Below are positions 19,953 through 28,741 of a stretch of 64,000 nt of DNA, piece by piece. Origin of the DNA: Ga0077555 sp963741565. Its GTDB lineage: Bacteria; Pseudomonadota; Alphaproteobacteria; Rhizobiales; Hyphomicrobiaceae. How positions within the stretch are numbered: the stretch's first letter is position 1; every line of letters starts with the position of its first letter. The DNA lies in assembly GCA_963741565.1 (NCBI GenBank), contig CAVUIK010000008.1:1098958-1162957 (forward strand), read 5' to 3'. Below the pieces are notes generated by a model that saw nothing but the letters and a program-made list of their open reading frames with translations, made no database searches and had not been told where the DNA came from. A program made the position numbers and the translations under genes.

Positions 19953-21071
19953 TCACACCCGCATAGGCATCAGAACGTAGAGCGCGCGGTCGTCGCCGCC
20001 GTCCTTGACCATGGTCGGCGAGCCCGGATCGGCGAGCATGAATTGCAGCGTGTCGCTTTCGAGCTGACCGGAAATATCCAGCAGATAGCGGGCGTTGAAG
20101 CCGATCTCGAGGCCGCCCGAGCCGTAGTCGACGGGAAGCTCCTCGGTGGCGCTGCCGCCATCGGGATTGTTGACCGACAGGATCAGTTTGTCCTTGCTGA
20201 TCGCGAGCTTCACGGCCCGCCCGCGCTCGCTGGCAATGGTCGAGACGCGATCCACTGCGGCGGCAAACTGGGCGTTCGAAACCTTCATCGACTTGTCGTT
20301 GCCTTGCGGAATGACGCGCTGATAGTCGGGGAAGCTGCCGTCGATCAGCTTGGACGTCAGCGTGATCGGGCCGATTTCGAAGCGAACCTTGGCGGCGGAT
20401 ACGCCGACGTTGACGGTCGCTTCGGTTGCTTCGAGCAGACGATGCAACTCGTGCACGGTCTTTCGCGGAATGATCACGCCGGCCATGCCTTCCGCGCCCT
20501 TGGGGCAGTCGAGGTCGAGCTGCGCGAGGCGGTGACCGTCGGTCGCCACGGCCCGTAGCGCGGTCTTCCCGGCCCGCTGCGCGGTATGCACGTAGATGCC
20601 GTTCAGGTAGTAGCGGGTTTCCTCTGTCGAGATCGCAAAGCGCGTCTTTTCAATGAGGTTCTTCAGGTCAGCCGCGGACAGCTCGAAGGTGTGCGACATG
20701 TCGCCGGCGGCCAGATTCGGGAAATCATCGGCGGCTAGCGTCTGCAGCGCAAAGCGCGAGTGACCCGCAGTGATGGTGAGGCGCTCCCGCTCGGCGTCGC
20801 GCGTGATTTCGACCTCTGAGCCGTCCGGCAACTTGCGCACGATGTCGTGCAGCATATGGGCCGGAACCGTGATGGCACCCGGCTGCGACACCTCTGCAGG
20901 GGCCGCCTCGACGACCTCACGCTCGAGGTCTGTCGCTTTCAGTTGTAGCAACGTTCCCGACGCCTTCAACAGCACGTTTGAGAGGATCGGAATTGTCGTG
21001 CGGCGCTCGACCACGCTCGTGACATGTCCGAGCGCGCGCAGAAGCTCGCTTCGTTCAATCACCAGCCGCAT
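19953..21071 (-). CDS. dnaN: DNA polymerase III sliding clamp, beta subunit
   Basis: The ring-shaped clamp that tethers DNA polymerase III to template. The 372-aa length and three-domain sequence match the family: MRLVIERSELLRALGHVTSVVERRTTIPILSNVL-type start (here split by ordinary variation), FALQTLAADDFPNL in domain 1, RYYLNGIYVH and ATDGHRLA in domain 2, and the C-terminal YVLMPMRV. It follows dnaA on the same strand after 252 bp and precedes recF by 115 bp. Confidence 0.97.
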   Translation of the reverse strand: MRLVIERSELLRALGHVTSVVERRTTIPILSNVLLKASGTLLQLKATDLEREVVEAAPAEVSQPGAITVPAHMLHDIVRKLPDGSEVEITRDAERERLTITAGHSRFALQTLAADDFPNLAAGDMSHTFELSAADLKNLIEKTRFAISTEETRYYLNGIYVHTAQRAGKTALRAVATDGHRLAQLDLDCPKGAEGMAGVIIPRKTVHELHRLLEATEATVNVGVSAAKVRFEIGPITLTSKLIDGSFPDYQRVIPQGNDKSMKVSNAQFAAAVDRVSTIASERGRAVKLAISKDKLILSVNNPDGGSATEELPVDYGSGGLEIGFNARYLLDISGQLESDTLQFMLADPGSPTMVKDGGDDRALYVLMPMRV

Positions 21072-21280
21072 TGGTCCGTCCCCATCGATGTCTGCACGAC
21101 GATCGATCCTCCGGCGCCTCGTTTAGGGGCGGTTGCCCGGTCGCTTCCCGAGGGTTCGGGATAACGCTGCAGCCCACCATGTCGGAGAATCGTTGTGTCT
21201 CGAACTTGGCGCGGAATACCCGGCTTTGCAAGGGCCTGTCTGTGGCGCCGCAGCGATTGAGCGAAGATGCCCAAAGGCAA

Positions 21281-21302
21281 AGCGGGCCCCGAGGGGCCCG
21301 CT
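21281..21302 (-). terminator. Probable terminator after dnaA
   Basis: A strong hairpin AGCGGGCCCC / GGGGCCCGCT with a two-base gap lies 22 bp past the dnaA stop; on the minus strand it is followed by TTGCCTTTGG, a modest T-rich tail. It suggests dnaN has its own promoter in the remaining 200 bp. Confidence 0.65.
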
Positions 21303-21323
21303 GCACGTGTTCCGGCTTCCGGT

Positions 21324-22934
21324 TTAACCCGAGAGCTGCTTTTTCAGCTCGTCGAGCTCGTCCTTGAGGCGGGTATTGCCGCTGAGCTCACCTTCGATCT
21401 TGCGGATCGCGTGCAGGACAGTCGTGTGGTCCCGGTTGCCGAACCGGCGGCCGATCTCGGGCAGCGACCGCTGCGTCAGCTGCTTCGCCAGATACATGCC
21501 GATCTGTCGTGGCCAGACCACCGACCGATGACGCCGCTGCGAGAGGATATCGCCGCGCGAGATGCCAAAGTGGCGCGAGATGATCCGCAGGATGTCCTCG
21601 ATCTTGATCCGGCGCGGCTCGATGCCGTGGATCAGGTCGCGGATCACGGTCTCGACCACTTCTCGCGTCATCGGCGTCCGCATGTGCTGCCACGTCACGT
21701 AAAGACGCGTCACGGCGCCATCCAGCTCGCGGCCGCTCTCCGTCAGGCGTTCGGCCAGCAGCTCGACAACCTCGCGCGAGATCTCGAACGACGGGTCGAT
21801 CGCCCGCTTCTCTTGGATCCGGCGCTCCAGGATCTTCACCCGCAGCTCGTGATCGTGCGAGGTCAGCTCCGTCGCCAGACCACGCATCATCCGCGACCGC
21901 ATCCGATCGCTGAACCGGGTCAGCTGGCCCGGCGGCACGTCGGCCGCGACGACGAGCTGACGCCCGCTATCGAGCAGCATGTTGATGATGTGGTCGAACT
22001 CGAGCTCCGTCTTCTCGCCCTTCAGGAACTGGAGATCGTCGATCAGCAACAGGTCGACAGACCGGAACCGGTCCTTGAACGCCATGGCGTCCTGGGCCTT
22101 CAGCGCCTCGACGAACTGGAACAGGAAGCGCTCGGCGGTGAGGTAGAGCACCTGGGCGTGCGGCGTCCGGCGCTTCACCTCCCAGGCGATGGCATGCAGC
22201 AAGTGGGTCTTGCCGTGGCCGACGCTTGCGTGGATGTAGAGCGGATTGAAGCCGCGTTCTTCAGCAAAAATGGTTTCGGCCACCTGGGTCGCACCCGCAT
22301 GCGCCATGCGGTTCGTCGGGCCGGCGACAAAGCTTTCGAAGGTGTAGCGGGGATCGAGAGGCGAGCCCTCGAGACCGTTGACTTGAGTGCGCGGCAGGGT
22401 CGGTTGCCCCATCTGGGGACGAACACCGAGCAACCTGGGTTCAGCCGCCGAGCTGCTGCGCGGTCCGTCACCGGAATCGGTCTTTACTGCTGCCGCGCTC
22501 TGCTGCCGCACCGGTACGCCCGGCTGGCGCAGCTGCACGTCAACGCGTTCGACGCCTTTGAATTCGAGGCCGGCGCACTTCAGGAGCTGATCGGCGTAAT
22601 GCGTCTCGATCCACTTCTTGAGGAACTTCACCGGGACCGTGCCCTTCAGCACTGTCCCATCGAAGCTCTGGAACTCCAGCGAGCCGAACCAGCTGTTGAA
22701 TACCTCTTCGCCGAGGCGTGCGCGGAGCGTCGCCCGCACCCGCTGCCCGCGCTGATTGACGTCATCCGGCGATACCGGTTTGGCAGGCTTGGCTTCGCGA
22801 CAATGGTCGTCGCCGTTCTGGTCGCCGTCTCCCGGCAACTCTGGCGCAAAGTCTTGGAATAGCGACTTGTCAAACGATGCCTCTTCGAACCCGCGCCCGT
22901 CTGAGCGTTGGTCGACGTCCTTGCGATCAGTCAT
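21324..22934 (-). CDS. dnaA: Chromosomal replication initiator DnaA
   Basis: DnaA binds 9-mer boxes at oriC, melts the origin and recruits the helicase. The 536-aa protein starts at MTDRKDVDQ with GGGGAG upstream; the frame is open to 23018 but the extra part is not family-like. Seen in order: domain I around residues 50-130, a long linker, the AAA+ domain with Walker A ASVGHGKTHLL (first Gly of the usual GxxGxGKT replaced) and Walker B LLLIDDLQFL, and the DNA-binding signature NRDHTTVLHAIRKIE at the C-terminus. The gene precedes dnaN and follows a rhodanese gene and the candidate origin. Confidence 0.97.
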   Translation of the reverse strand: MTDRKDVDQRSDGRGFEEASFDKSLFQDFAPELPGDGDQNGDDHCREAKPAKPVSPDDVNQRGQRVRATLRARLGEEVFNSWFGSLEFQSFDGTVLKGTVPVKFLKKWIETHYADQLLKCAGLEFKGVERVDVQLRQPGVPVRQQSAAAVKTDSGDGPRSSSAAEPRLLGVRPQMGQPTLPRTQVNGLEGSPLDPRYTFESFVAGPTNRMAHAGATQVAETIFAEERGFNPLYIHASVGHGKTHLLHAIAWEVKRRTPHAQVLYLTAERFLFQFVEALKAQDAMAFKDRFRSVDLLLIDDLQFLKGEKTELEFDHIINMLLDSGRQLVVAADVPPGQLTRFSDRMRSRMMRGLATELTSHDHELRVKILERRIQEKRAIDPSFEISREVVELLAERLTESGRELDGAVTRLYVTWQHMRTPMTREVVETVIRDLIHGIEPRRIKIEDILRIISRHFGISRGDILSQRRHRSVVWPRQIGMYLAKQLTQRSLPEIGRRFGNRDHTTVLHAIRKIEGELSGNTRLKDELDELKKQLSG

Positions 22935-23048
22935 GTAGCTCCCCGCATTACAACCAGAGTCGACTGCCGCTTTGTGCAGACCACTCGCGAACCGCGCCCT
23001 CGCACGGCTCTTCCGCAACCTAACGCACGATACTCCTTCGTATTCGGA

Positions 23049-23486
23049 CTAGCCCTGCACCCACGGCAAACCAGCGGCCTTCCAGCCGGTGCTGCCGCGA
23101 TGCTTGCGGGCATCAAGGGCCCCCTCAAAGCCCTCGGCGACGTTGAAGCAATTCTTGAAGCCGATCCGCATCATGGTCTCGGCAGCCTGGAGGCTGCGTC
23201 CACCCGATCGGCAGATGAAGTAGAGTTCGCTGTCGGGATCCGCATCGATCTGTTTCAGCTGCTCACTGAGCTGTTCCACGAACGCCGGGTTCATCCGGTT
23301 TTCAGGGAACGTCAGCCACTCCACCAGGACAAGACGCTTCGTAATCGAGGAAAGGTCCGGCATCCCCACGAACGCCCATTCTGCTCGTGTCCGCACATCG
23401 ATCAGAACGGCCTTCGGGTTCTTGGCGAGCCGTTCCCACGTCTCACCGACCGGCACATCCAGGTCATGACCCAAGTTCGAAGCCAC
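23049..23486 (-). CDS. Rhodanese-domain protein
   Basis: A single-domain cytosolic rhodanese of 145 residues. The N-terminal VLIDVRTRAEWAFVG and the active-site loop CRSGGRS (Cys the persulfide carrier) are clear, followed by NVAEGFEG and the C-terminal KAAGLPWVQG. Such proteins move sulfane sulfur; the acceptor is unknown. It lies 114 bp before dnaA on the same strand and next to the candidate origin. Confidence 0.92.
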   Translation of the reverse strand: MASNLGHDLDVPVGETWERLAKNPKAVLIDVRTRAEWAFVGMPDLSSITKRLVLVEWLTFPENRMNPAFVEQLSEQLKQIDADPDSELYFICRSGGRSLQAAETMMRIGFKNCFNVAEGFEGALDARKHRGSTGWKAAGLPWVQG

Positions 23487-24123
23487 ACCCTGTCTCCTCG
23501 ACCTTCACTCACTGGCAATCGCGCGGCGCCCGCAGCCGCAACGCCATTTCAACGTCCTCGCAATTTGGGCTTTCGCCTTCGTGCTAGACCGCTACACATG
23601 ACGCGACTACACCGAGAAGCCGATTGGCCCCATGCGACTCCGCCGATCCGCATCACGCGGGTACGCAGGCATCCTGGTCGCGATCGCTGCTGAACCCAGA
23701 GACACAGTCTCCGTGCCGTCCAGCGCCGATGACCATGACATTAACCAATTGTTGACGTTTCGCAAGTTTTTCGAGCGACACAGGCTGCTTCGCCACAAAA
23801 GCCATGCGTCAGAGCGACGCAAAGTCGTCATGCCTGGGATAACAGCCAAAGAGTGTGGAAAAGCATTAAATCCCCGCGAGGATTTGGGCGTTCCGGGGGC
23901 GTGGTCGACAACAAAAAAGGCGCTCGAAAGAGCGCCTGATTGAATCGTGTTTTGTGTTGCCAGCCGTGCCGAGAGGTCATTGTCGAAGGCAGCTGTCGAG
24001 CCGAGTCTCGAAAATTCCTCGCAAAGTCAGTCACATTTCTGTTGTCTAGCAATATCGCGGAATCATGTTCGTGTTCTGGACTCCACGCACCGCCAAACCC
24101 CGCATTGGACAGCCGGGTTGCAA
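23487..24123. other. Candidate chromosomal origin (oriC) region between rhodanese gene and rpsT
   Basis: A 637-bp gene-free stretch, visibly more AT-rich than its surroundings from about 23730 to 24070, within the rpsT-dnaA interval that lies near the origin in related genomes. Features seen: a CtrA-like pair TTAA-N7-TTGA at 23741-23755; a DnaA-box variant TGTGGAAAA at 23854-23862; and four GANTC (CcrM) sites within 142 bp (23942, 24003, 24060, 24079). No perfect DnaA box was found, so assignment as oriC is inference from location and composition. The region also contains a minus-strand terminator at 23918. Confidence 0.5.
23911..23937 (-). terminator. Rho-independent terminator, minus strand
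   Basis: A perfect 8-bp stem AGGCGCTC / GAGCGCCT (23918-23937) with a 4-base loop is followed on the minus strand by TTTTTGT. It is oriented to end transcription from rpsT, but lies 187 bp past its stop, leaving a long 3' untranslated region or room for a small RNA. Confidence 0.85.
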
Positions 24124-24390
24124 TCAGGCGGACAACACCTTGACTCTCGCTGCGAGCCTGGAAACCTTCCGGGATGCTGTGCGCTTGTGGACAATGCCCT
24201 TCTGAGATCCGCGCATCAGCTCAGGTTCGGCGGCCTTCAATGCAGCCACCGCGACATCCTTCTTGCCGGCCGCAATGGCCTCTTCCACCGAGCGAACCGT
24301 CGACTTGAGGCGCGAGCGGCAATTCTTATTGATGTCGGTGCGGCGCTTCGCGCTGCGGTCGGCCCGCTTGGCCGATTTTGTGTTTGCCAT
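24124..24390 (-). CDS. rpsT: 30S ribosomal protein S20 (bS20)
   Basis: A small basic protein of 88 residues that binds 16S rRNA early in 30S assembly. The start MANTKSAKRADRSAKRR and the helical, Lys/Arg-rich body (NKNCRSRLKSTVRSVEEAI, MRGSQKGIVHKRTASRKVSRLAARV) are diagnostic. The ATG at 24390 is chosen over the longer frame to 24474 because MANTKSAKR is invariant in the family and AGGACACC precedes it. Confidence 0.97.
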   Translation of the reverse strand: MANTKSAKRADRSAKRRTDINKNCRSRLKSTVRSVEEAIAAGKKDVAVAALKAAEPELMRGSQKGIVHKRTASRKVSRLAARVKVLSA

Positions 24391-24585
24391 GGTGTCCTGC
24401 TGGGTTCCGTTAAGTGCGCTGTTTGATCCGATGTCGCGGCGCCGTACAGCCAAAGACTGCCACGGGACCCGCAAATGGAGCTGCCGCCCGGAGCACGAGG
24501 CTCTGGGCGGTCCATGCGTTCCCTATATCCTGGGCGTTTCGGGTGGTCAACGCCGTGCGGGACGCGCTGCAGCGGTCCCGGGATT

Positions 24586-24608
24586 GCTGGTCCCCGATAC
24601 GGACCAGC
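24586..24608 (-). terminator. Hairpin downstream of the crotonase gene
   Basis: Perfect inverted repeat GCTGGTCC / GGACCAGC with a seven-base loop, 33 bp past the crotonase stop. No T-run follows on the minus strand, so it may stabilise the mRNA end or assist Rho rather than terminate on its own. Confidence 0.4.
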
Positions 24609-24640
24609 CACTAATTGCGATACGCGGCCGCGGACCTTGA

Positions 24641-25450
24641 TCAATAGGGAGCCTTTGTTGGAAAGGCGGGCCGGCGCTTCTCGCGGAGGGCGGCATGGCC
24701 TTCCTTGAGTTCGGGACCGTCGAAGCTGAGGAATTCGAGCGCCAGCGATGCGTCGAACGTGGGTCCCGCCATGCGCAACCAGTTGTTCAGCGAGTGCTTT
24801 GTGAAGCGTTGAGCAACCTGGGCACCGCTCAGCAGCTTGTCGCAAACACCGTAGGCTGTCGAAAGGACCTTGTCGTCGTCAGCGACGAGCGACACAATGC
24901 CGAGGCGCTCGGCTTCCTCGCCTTTGAGTGTCTCGCAGAGCATCAGATAGTACTTGGCCTTCGCCATGCCACAGAGCAGCGGCCAGATGATTGCAGCATG
25001 ATCGCCGGCTGCGACGCCGAGCTTGGTGTGTCCGTCGATGATCCGCGTCGTGCGGCCAGCGATCGTGATGTCACACAGGAGGCCCGCTGCGAGACCCGCG
25101 CCAACCGAAACGCCCTCCATGGCGCAGACTGTCAGCTTGCCGCAATTGATCACGTTGTAAACGATGTCGTTGGCCTCCTTCCAGCAGCGCATGCGCACGT
25201 TCCAGTCGGCTTTCATATCCTCGATGAGCTGCATGTCACCGCCAGCGGAGTAGGCGCCACCCTCGCCGCGCAAAAGCACGACATTCACGCTCTCGTCGCG
25301 GTCGATATCGCGCCAGATCTCGGCCAGCTCGCCATGCCCTTCGCGCGTCACCGAGTTGAGCTTACCGGGATTGGACAGGATGACCTCGAGCAGGCCGGGC
25401 TTCGGCCGCGCGAACTTCAAATACTTGTAGCGGTTGTAGTCGGCGGTCAT
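24641..25450 (-). CDS. Enoyl-CoA hydratase/isomerase (crotonase) family protein
   Basis: A 269-aa crotonase-fold protein. The oxyanion-hole segments are visible as GGAYSAGGDMQLIED near residues 64-78 and CAMEGVSVGAGLAAGLLCDI near 110-130. At the positions of the two catalytic glutamates of classical hydratases the sequence has uncharged residues (GAGLAAG; DGHTKLGVAAGDH), and an Asp appears in AAGDH, so the reaction is probably not simple hydration. Family members include isomerases and hydrolases. The same gene type often precedes rpsT-dnaA in Bradyrhizobium-like genomes. Confidence 0.85.
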   Translation of the reverse strand: MTADYNRYKYLKFARPKPGLLEVILSNPGKLNSVTREGHGELAEIWRDIDRDESVNVVLLRGEGGAYSAGGDMQLIEDMKADWNVRMRCWKEANDIVYNVINCGKLTVCAMEGVSVGAGLAAGLLCDITIAGRTTRIIDGHTKLGVAAGDHAAIIWPLLCGMAKAKYYLMLCETLKGEEAERLGIVSLVADDDKVLSTAYGVCDKLLSGAQVAQRFTKHSLNNWLRMAGPTFDASLALEFLSFDGPELKEGHAALREKRRPAFPTKAPY

Positions 25451-25543
25451 CGGCCTAATCTCCTGTTGCTGTCCAAAATAGGGTGAGCGACAGGGTGCAC
25501 CGCACAGCCCGTGTTCAACAAGAGGCGATCGGCGCTCGCAGCT

Positions 25544-26587
25544 TCAGGAGTTGGGGCCGGCGTCGAAGTTGACCTTGTCGACGAGCTCGGATGCACGCTT
25601 GCGGTGCACAGACAACGCCTCGAGCGGCAGCTTGTCCGGAACCAACTTGCCGAGCCCCTTGATGAGTTCTGACGGCTCCGTCGCGGGATTCACAGGGTAT
25701 TCGTGATTGATCCCGGCATAGATCGCCTGTGCCGTCTCGGAGACGAGAAACTCAATCAGCTTAAGCGCCTCGGCTTTGTGTGGCGCGTGGCGAGCCAGAC
25801 CGATGCCAGAGACGTTCACATGGGTGCCCTTGCCGGCGGCTGATGGGAAGATGATTTTCACCGACCGTGCCCATTCCTTTTGCTCGGGGGCTTTATCGTT
25901 CGTCATCATCAAGCCCATGTAATAGGTGTTGCCGAGTGCGATATCGCAGCGACCCGCATGAACATCGCGCACCTGTTCGCGATCGCCACCCGACGGCCGG
26001 TGCGCGAGGTTGGCCTTCACGCCGCGTAGCCAGGCCTCGGCGCTCGAGTCGCCTTCGTGTGCGATCTGAGCAGCAATCAGGGCCGTATTGTATGGGTGCT
26101 GCCCGGATCGCATGCAGATGCGGCCCTTCCACCGGGGGGCGGCGAGGTCGGCATAGGTGAGCTGTTCGTCGGTCACGCGATCACGCGACGCGTAGATGAC
26201 GCGCGCGCGCATGGACAGCGACAACCACTGTTCTTCGGGATCGCGCAGGTGTTGCGGGACTGCGCGGGCGACGACCGGCAAGTCGATCAGCTGCAGCAGC
26301 CCCTGTTGCTTGGCATCCACCAGCCGCGCGACGTCCACCGTGAGCAAAAGATCCGCGGGACTGTTGCGCCCTTCGGCGGCCAGGCGCTCGTTCAGTCCAT
26401 CGCGCGCGAACACAATGTTTGGTTTGATGCCGGTCGCCACCGTGAAGGCCTCCAGCAATGGCGCAATCAGCTGAGGCTCGCGATAGGAATAAATGTTCAC
26501 ATCTGCCGCGGCGACAGCAGCGGGGTGCAGGGCGCTTGCTAGGAGCAACACCGTTGTGAGCAAACGCTGCGCGCGTTGGGTCGGCAT
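25544..26587 (-). CDS. Fe(3+) ABC-transporter periplasmic binding protein (FbpA/FutA type)
   Basis: A 347-aa periplasmic receptor for ferric iron. It has a signal peptide (MPTQRAQRLLTTVLLLASALHP, cleavage near AVAAAD), the opening VNIYSYREPQL typical of class II iron receptors and the paired tyrosines NTYYMGLM that ligate iron. The start at 26587 has GGAGACAGAG upstream; the longer open frame covers promoter DNA. No permease or ATPase gene lies beside it, so its partners are elsewhere. An Irr-type ICE motif about 150 bp upstream suggests iron-dependent control. Confidence 0.9.
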   Translation of the reverse strand: MPTQRAQRLLTTVLLLASALHPAAVAAADVNIYSYREPQLIAPLLEAFTVATGIKPNIVFARDGLNERLAAEGRNSPADLLLTVDVARLVDAKQQGLLQLIDLPVVARAVPQHLRDPEEQWLSLSMRARVIYASRDRVTDEQLTYADLAAPRWKGRICMRSGQHPYNTALIAAQIAHEGDSSAEAWLRGVKANLAHRPSGGDREQVRDVHAGRCDIALGNTYYMGLMMTNDKAPEQKEWARSVKIIFPSAAGKGTHVNVSGIGLARHAPHKAEALKLIEFLVSETAQAIYAGINHEYPVNPATEPSELIKGLGKLVPDKLPLEALSVHRKRASELVDKVNFDAGPNS

Positions 26588-26739
26588 CTCTGTCTCCAAT
26601 AGGCGGGAGTCAAAGTCCCGGAATCGGTTGATCCATCTTCGGCGACGAACATCACCGCCTATAGGCGAGGCGACGGCACCGAATGCTTCAGATAGCGTAA
26701 GTATCAAGTCCTGCGGCGAAAACTGTGACTCTTTAACTC

Positions 26740-26756
26740 TTTAGAATGCGTCTAAC
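26740..26756. promoter_or_regulatory. Iron control element (ICE) -like Irr site
   Basis: TTTAGAATGCGTCTAAC matches the published Irr ICE pattern TTTAGAA-N3-TTCTAAA at 12 of 14 fixed positions. It lies in the gap between the histidine kinase end and the iron-binding protein start, about 150 bp before the latter's ATG. A 12-bp perfect palindrome CGCCTATAGGCG sits closer to the gene at 26656-26667. Confidence 0.6.
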
Positions 26757-26843
26757 TCTAAACCGGATTCTGCACCGCGTTGATTTTAGCGCCCGCAGAA
26801 AAGATGTCCCGAGGCCGCCGCCAACCACGTCGCGTGCCGGTGC

Positions 26844-28121
26844 TCATTGCTGGGCCGACGGCATAGCCATGAAGCTCACGCGCACGCTCGCGCCGCGCGG
26901 CAGACGCCGTGAGAAAGACACGACACCACCATTGGCTTCGGCCAGTGCAATGACCAAAGGCAGACCGATCCCGCGCCGCCCACTGGCGCTTGCAGGCAAA
27001 GGAAGGAAACGCGCCGCCGCGAGGCGATCGGCAACATCGGGCGGAAAGCCAGGGCCGTTGTCGGATACCTCGATCCAGACATCGCCGCCCAAGCCGCGCC
27101 CCGTCCGCACGCCGACTTGGCATCGCTTGCCGGCATGCCGCAGGCTATTGGAGATCAGGTTGATCAGGATCTGCCGGATACTGGTGGCGTCGGCCAGGAT
27201 CGGCATCATGCGTGGCCCGACCTCCAGCGAGATCGTGGCGCCGCTCTCGTCGGCGAGCCCGGCAAACCCGGCAACGGTCTCGCTTGCGATCGCGTTGAGA
27301 CTAATCTCGGTGGCAGCCATTTCGGGCAGGCCTGTTGCCAGGCTGTCGCCGGTCAGCATTTTTTCGACGACACCGAGCGAGTGCCGCGCTTGGTCGCGAA
27401 TGCTTTTCGCGTAGTCCTGGTAGCGCTCGTTTGCCAGCGGACCGAACCGGCCGTCGACCATGACCTCGGCCAAGGCCGCGATCGCAGCCAGCGGAGTCCG
27501 CAATTCATGCGCTAGATGGGACAGGTTGGCTGAACCGTTGGGTCGGGTAGCGTCGCTGGTTGTCATTGGTGCCGCGATGCCAGCGCCCGCATTTTTTTGC
27601 TCGCCGCGCTCGACCGCGCGATCCGTCTCGCGCAGGCGTCTCGCGATTTCCTTGAGTGTGGCCGCGTCGGTCGCCGACAATTCTGGAGGGGCCGATGTGT
27701 GTACCGCACCATTTGGAAGGTGCACAGGAAGGGCGGAGGTCGCGCTGTTTGAGATCTCGCCAACCCGCATGCCGCCGGGCTCCGGCACGGCAAGCTTCAG
27801 CAGCAAAGTGCCATCGACGCTCGCCCGTAAGGGACGGTGAATGACGCAGGTGAGCCGCTGCGCTCCGCGTGGCGTCCAGAATACGAGCGGCAAGACACGG
27901 GCGTCGTCAGGGTTCGCGCGCTGCACGAACTCCCGCAATGCGATGATTGCCGGCATGGACCCGTCGAGCACCAACGGCGCTTCCAGCACCAGTTCGCCGA
28001 TACCCAAAAGTTCGCGCGCGAGGCGGCTCGCAGCCAGCAGCAGTCCGCGTGCCGGATCGATGACGATGGCGGCATCGGGCACGCTTTCCAGAGCGTCACC
28101 GAGGGCTTTTCGATTCATCAT
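26844..28121 (-). CDS. PAS-domain sensor histidine kinase (orphan)
   Basis: A 425-aa soluble kinase. An N-terminal PAS-like domain (ALESVPDAAIVIDPARGLLLAAS) is followed by a linker, a HisKA dimerisation helix with the phospho-acceptor His in LAHELRTPLAAIA (about residue 208), and a HATPase_c domain with N box LINLISNSLRHA, G1 DNGPGFP and G2 GRRGIGLPLV. No membrane span or response regulator gene is nearby, so signal and partner are unknown. Resembles the PleC/DivJ-like cytosolic kinases common in alphaproteobacteria, but that is inference. Confidence 0.88.
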   Translation of the reverse strand: MMNRKALGDALESVPDAAIVIDPARGLLLAASRLARELLGIGELVLEAPLVLDGSMPAIIALREFVQRANPDDARVLPLVFWTPRGAQRLTCVIHRPLRASVDGTLLLKLAVPEPGGMRVGEISNSATSALPVHLPNGAVHTSAPPELSATDAATLKEIARRLRETDRAVERGEQKNAGAGIAAPMTTSDATRPNGSANLSHLAHELRTPLAAIAALAEVMVDGRFGPLANERYQDYAKSIRDQARHSLGVVEKMLTGDSLATGLPEMAATEISLNAIASETVAGFAGLADESGATISLEVGPRMMPILADATSIRQILINLISNSLRHAGKRCQVGVRTGRGLGGDVWIEVSDNGPGFPPDVADRLAAARFLPLPASASGRRGIGLPLVIALAEANGGVVSFSRRLPRGASVRVSFMAMPSAQQ

Positions 28122-28298
28122 TTCCCACGCATCACAATAGCTTATAACGTTTTTGTCATATTTTTACTACGATTAGCCCGTTCCCATCGTGGCGTCCACC
28201 AGCGACGGATACGCATTCGGGCGCATATCTTATGGCCAGCCGACGATAGGCTGGATATCATGGGAGCGACCTATCCATGCATCGAGAGGAGCTAGCCG

Positions 28299-28670
28299 AT
28301 GTCTGAAAAGCCTCCCTTTGAGATTCCGTCCGCCATGCGCGATATGGCCGAGAAGAACGTCGAGCAAGCGCGCAGCGCCTATGCTCAATTCATGGACATG
28401 TCCCGACAAACCCAGGATGCCGTCGCCAAATCGTCGGGCGCCGTAACTGAGAGCGCCCAGGAGATCCAGACCCGCGCCCTCACGTTCGCCCAGGAAAACG
28501 TCAACGCCAGCTTCAATTTTGCCGCCGAGTTGGCCCGCGCCCGCGATCTCAAGGAATACATGGAGATCCAGACCCGGTTTGCCCAGCAGCAAATGCAATC
28601 CTATACGACCCAGGCTCAGGAACTCGGCCGCCTGATGGGTGCTGCCGCCGAGAAGATGCAGCGCCGGTAG
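28299..28670 (+). CDS. Phasin-family protein
   Basis: A 123-aa amphipathic helical protein of the phasin_2 type, which coat polyhydroxyalkanoate granules. Sequence signs: FEIPSAMRDMAEKNVEQARSAY, the repeating heptad-like alanine and glutamine pattern, and LARARDLKEYMEIQTRFAQQQM near the C-terminus. AGAGGAG eight bases before the ATG fixes the start. No PHA synthase is in the window. Small phasin-like proteins may also act as general chaperones. Confidence 0.92.
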   Translation: MSEKPPFEIPSAMRDMAEKNVEQARSAYAQFMDMSRQTQDAVAKSSGAVTESAQEIQTRALTFAQENVNASFNFAAELARARDLKEYMEIQTRFAQQQMQSYTTQAQELGRLMGAAAEKMQRR

Positions 28671-28741
28671 GCGCACAGCCTTTTCGAGCCAGAACGCCTT
28701 GACGTCAGATGCCGGAAGGCTGGCCAGCGTCTCGGAGCTGA

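Noticed and set aside
21267..22862. 531-codon plus-strand open frame
   Set aside because: Antisense to dnaA; no protein-like features.
24391..24474. N-terminal extension of S20
   Set aside because: Bacterial S20 begins MANTKSAKR; the extension would be unique and has no ribosome site.
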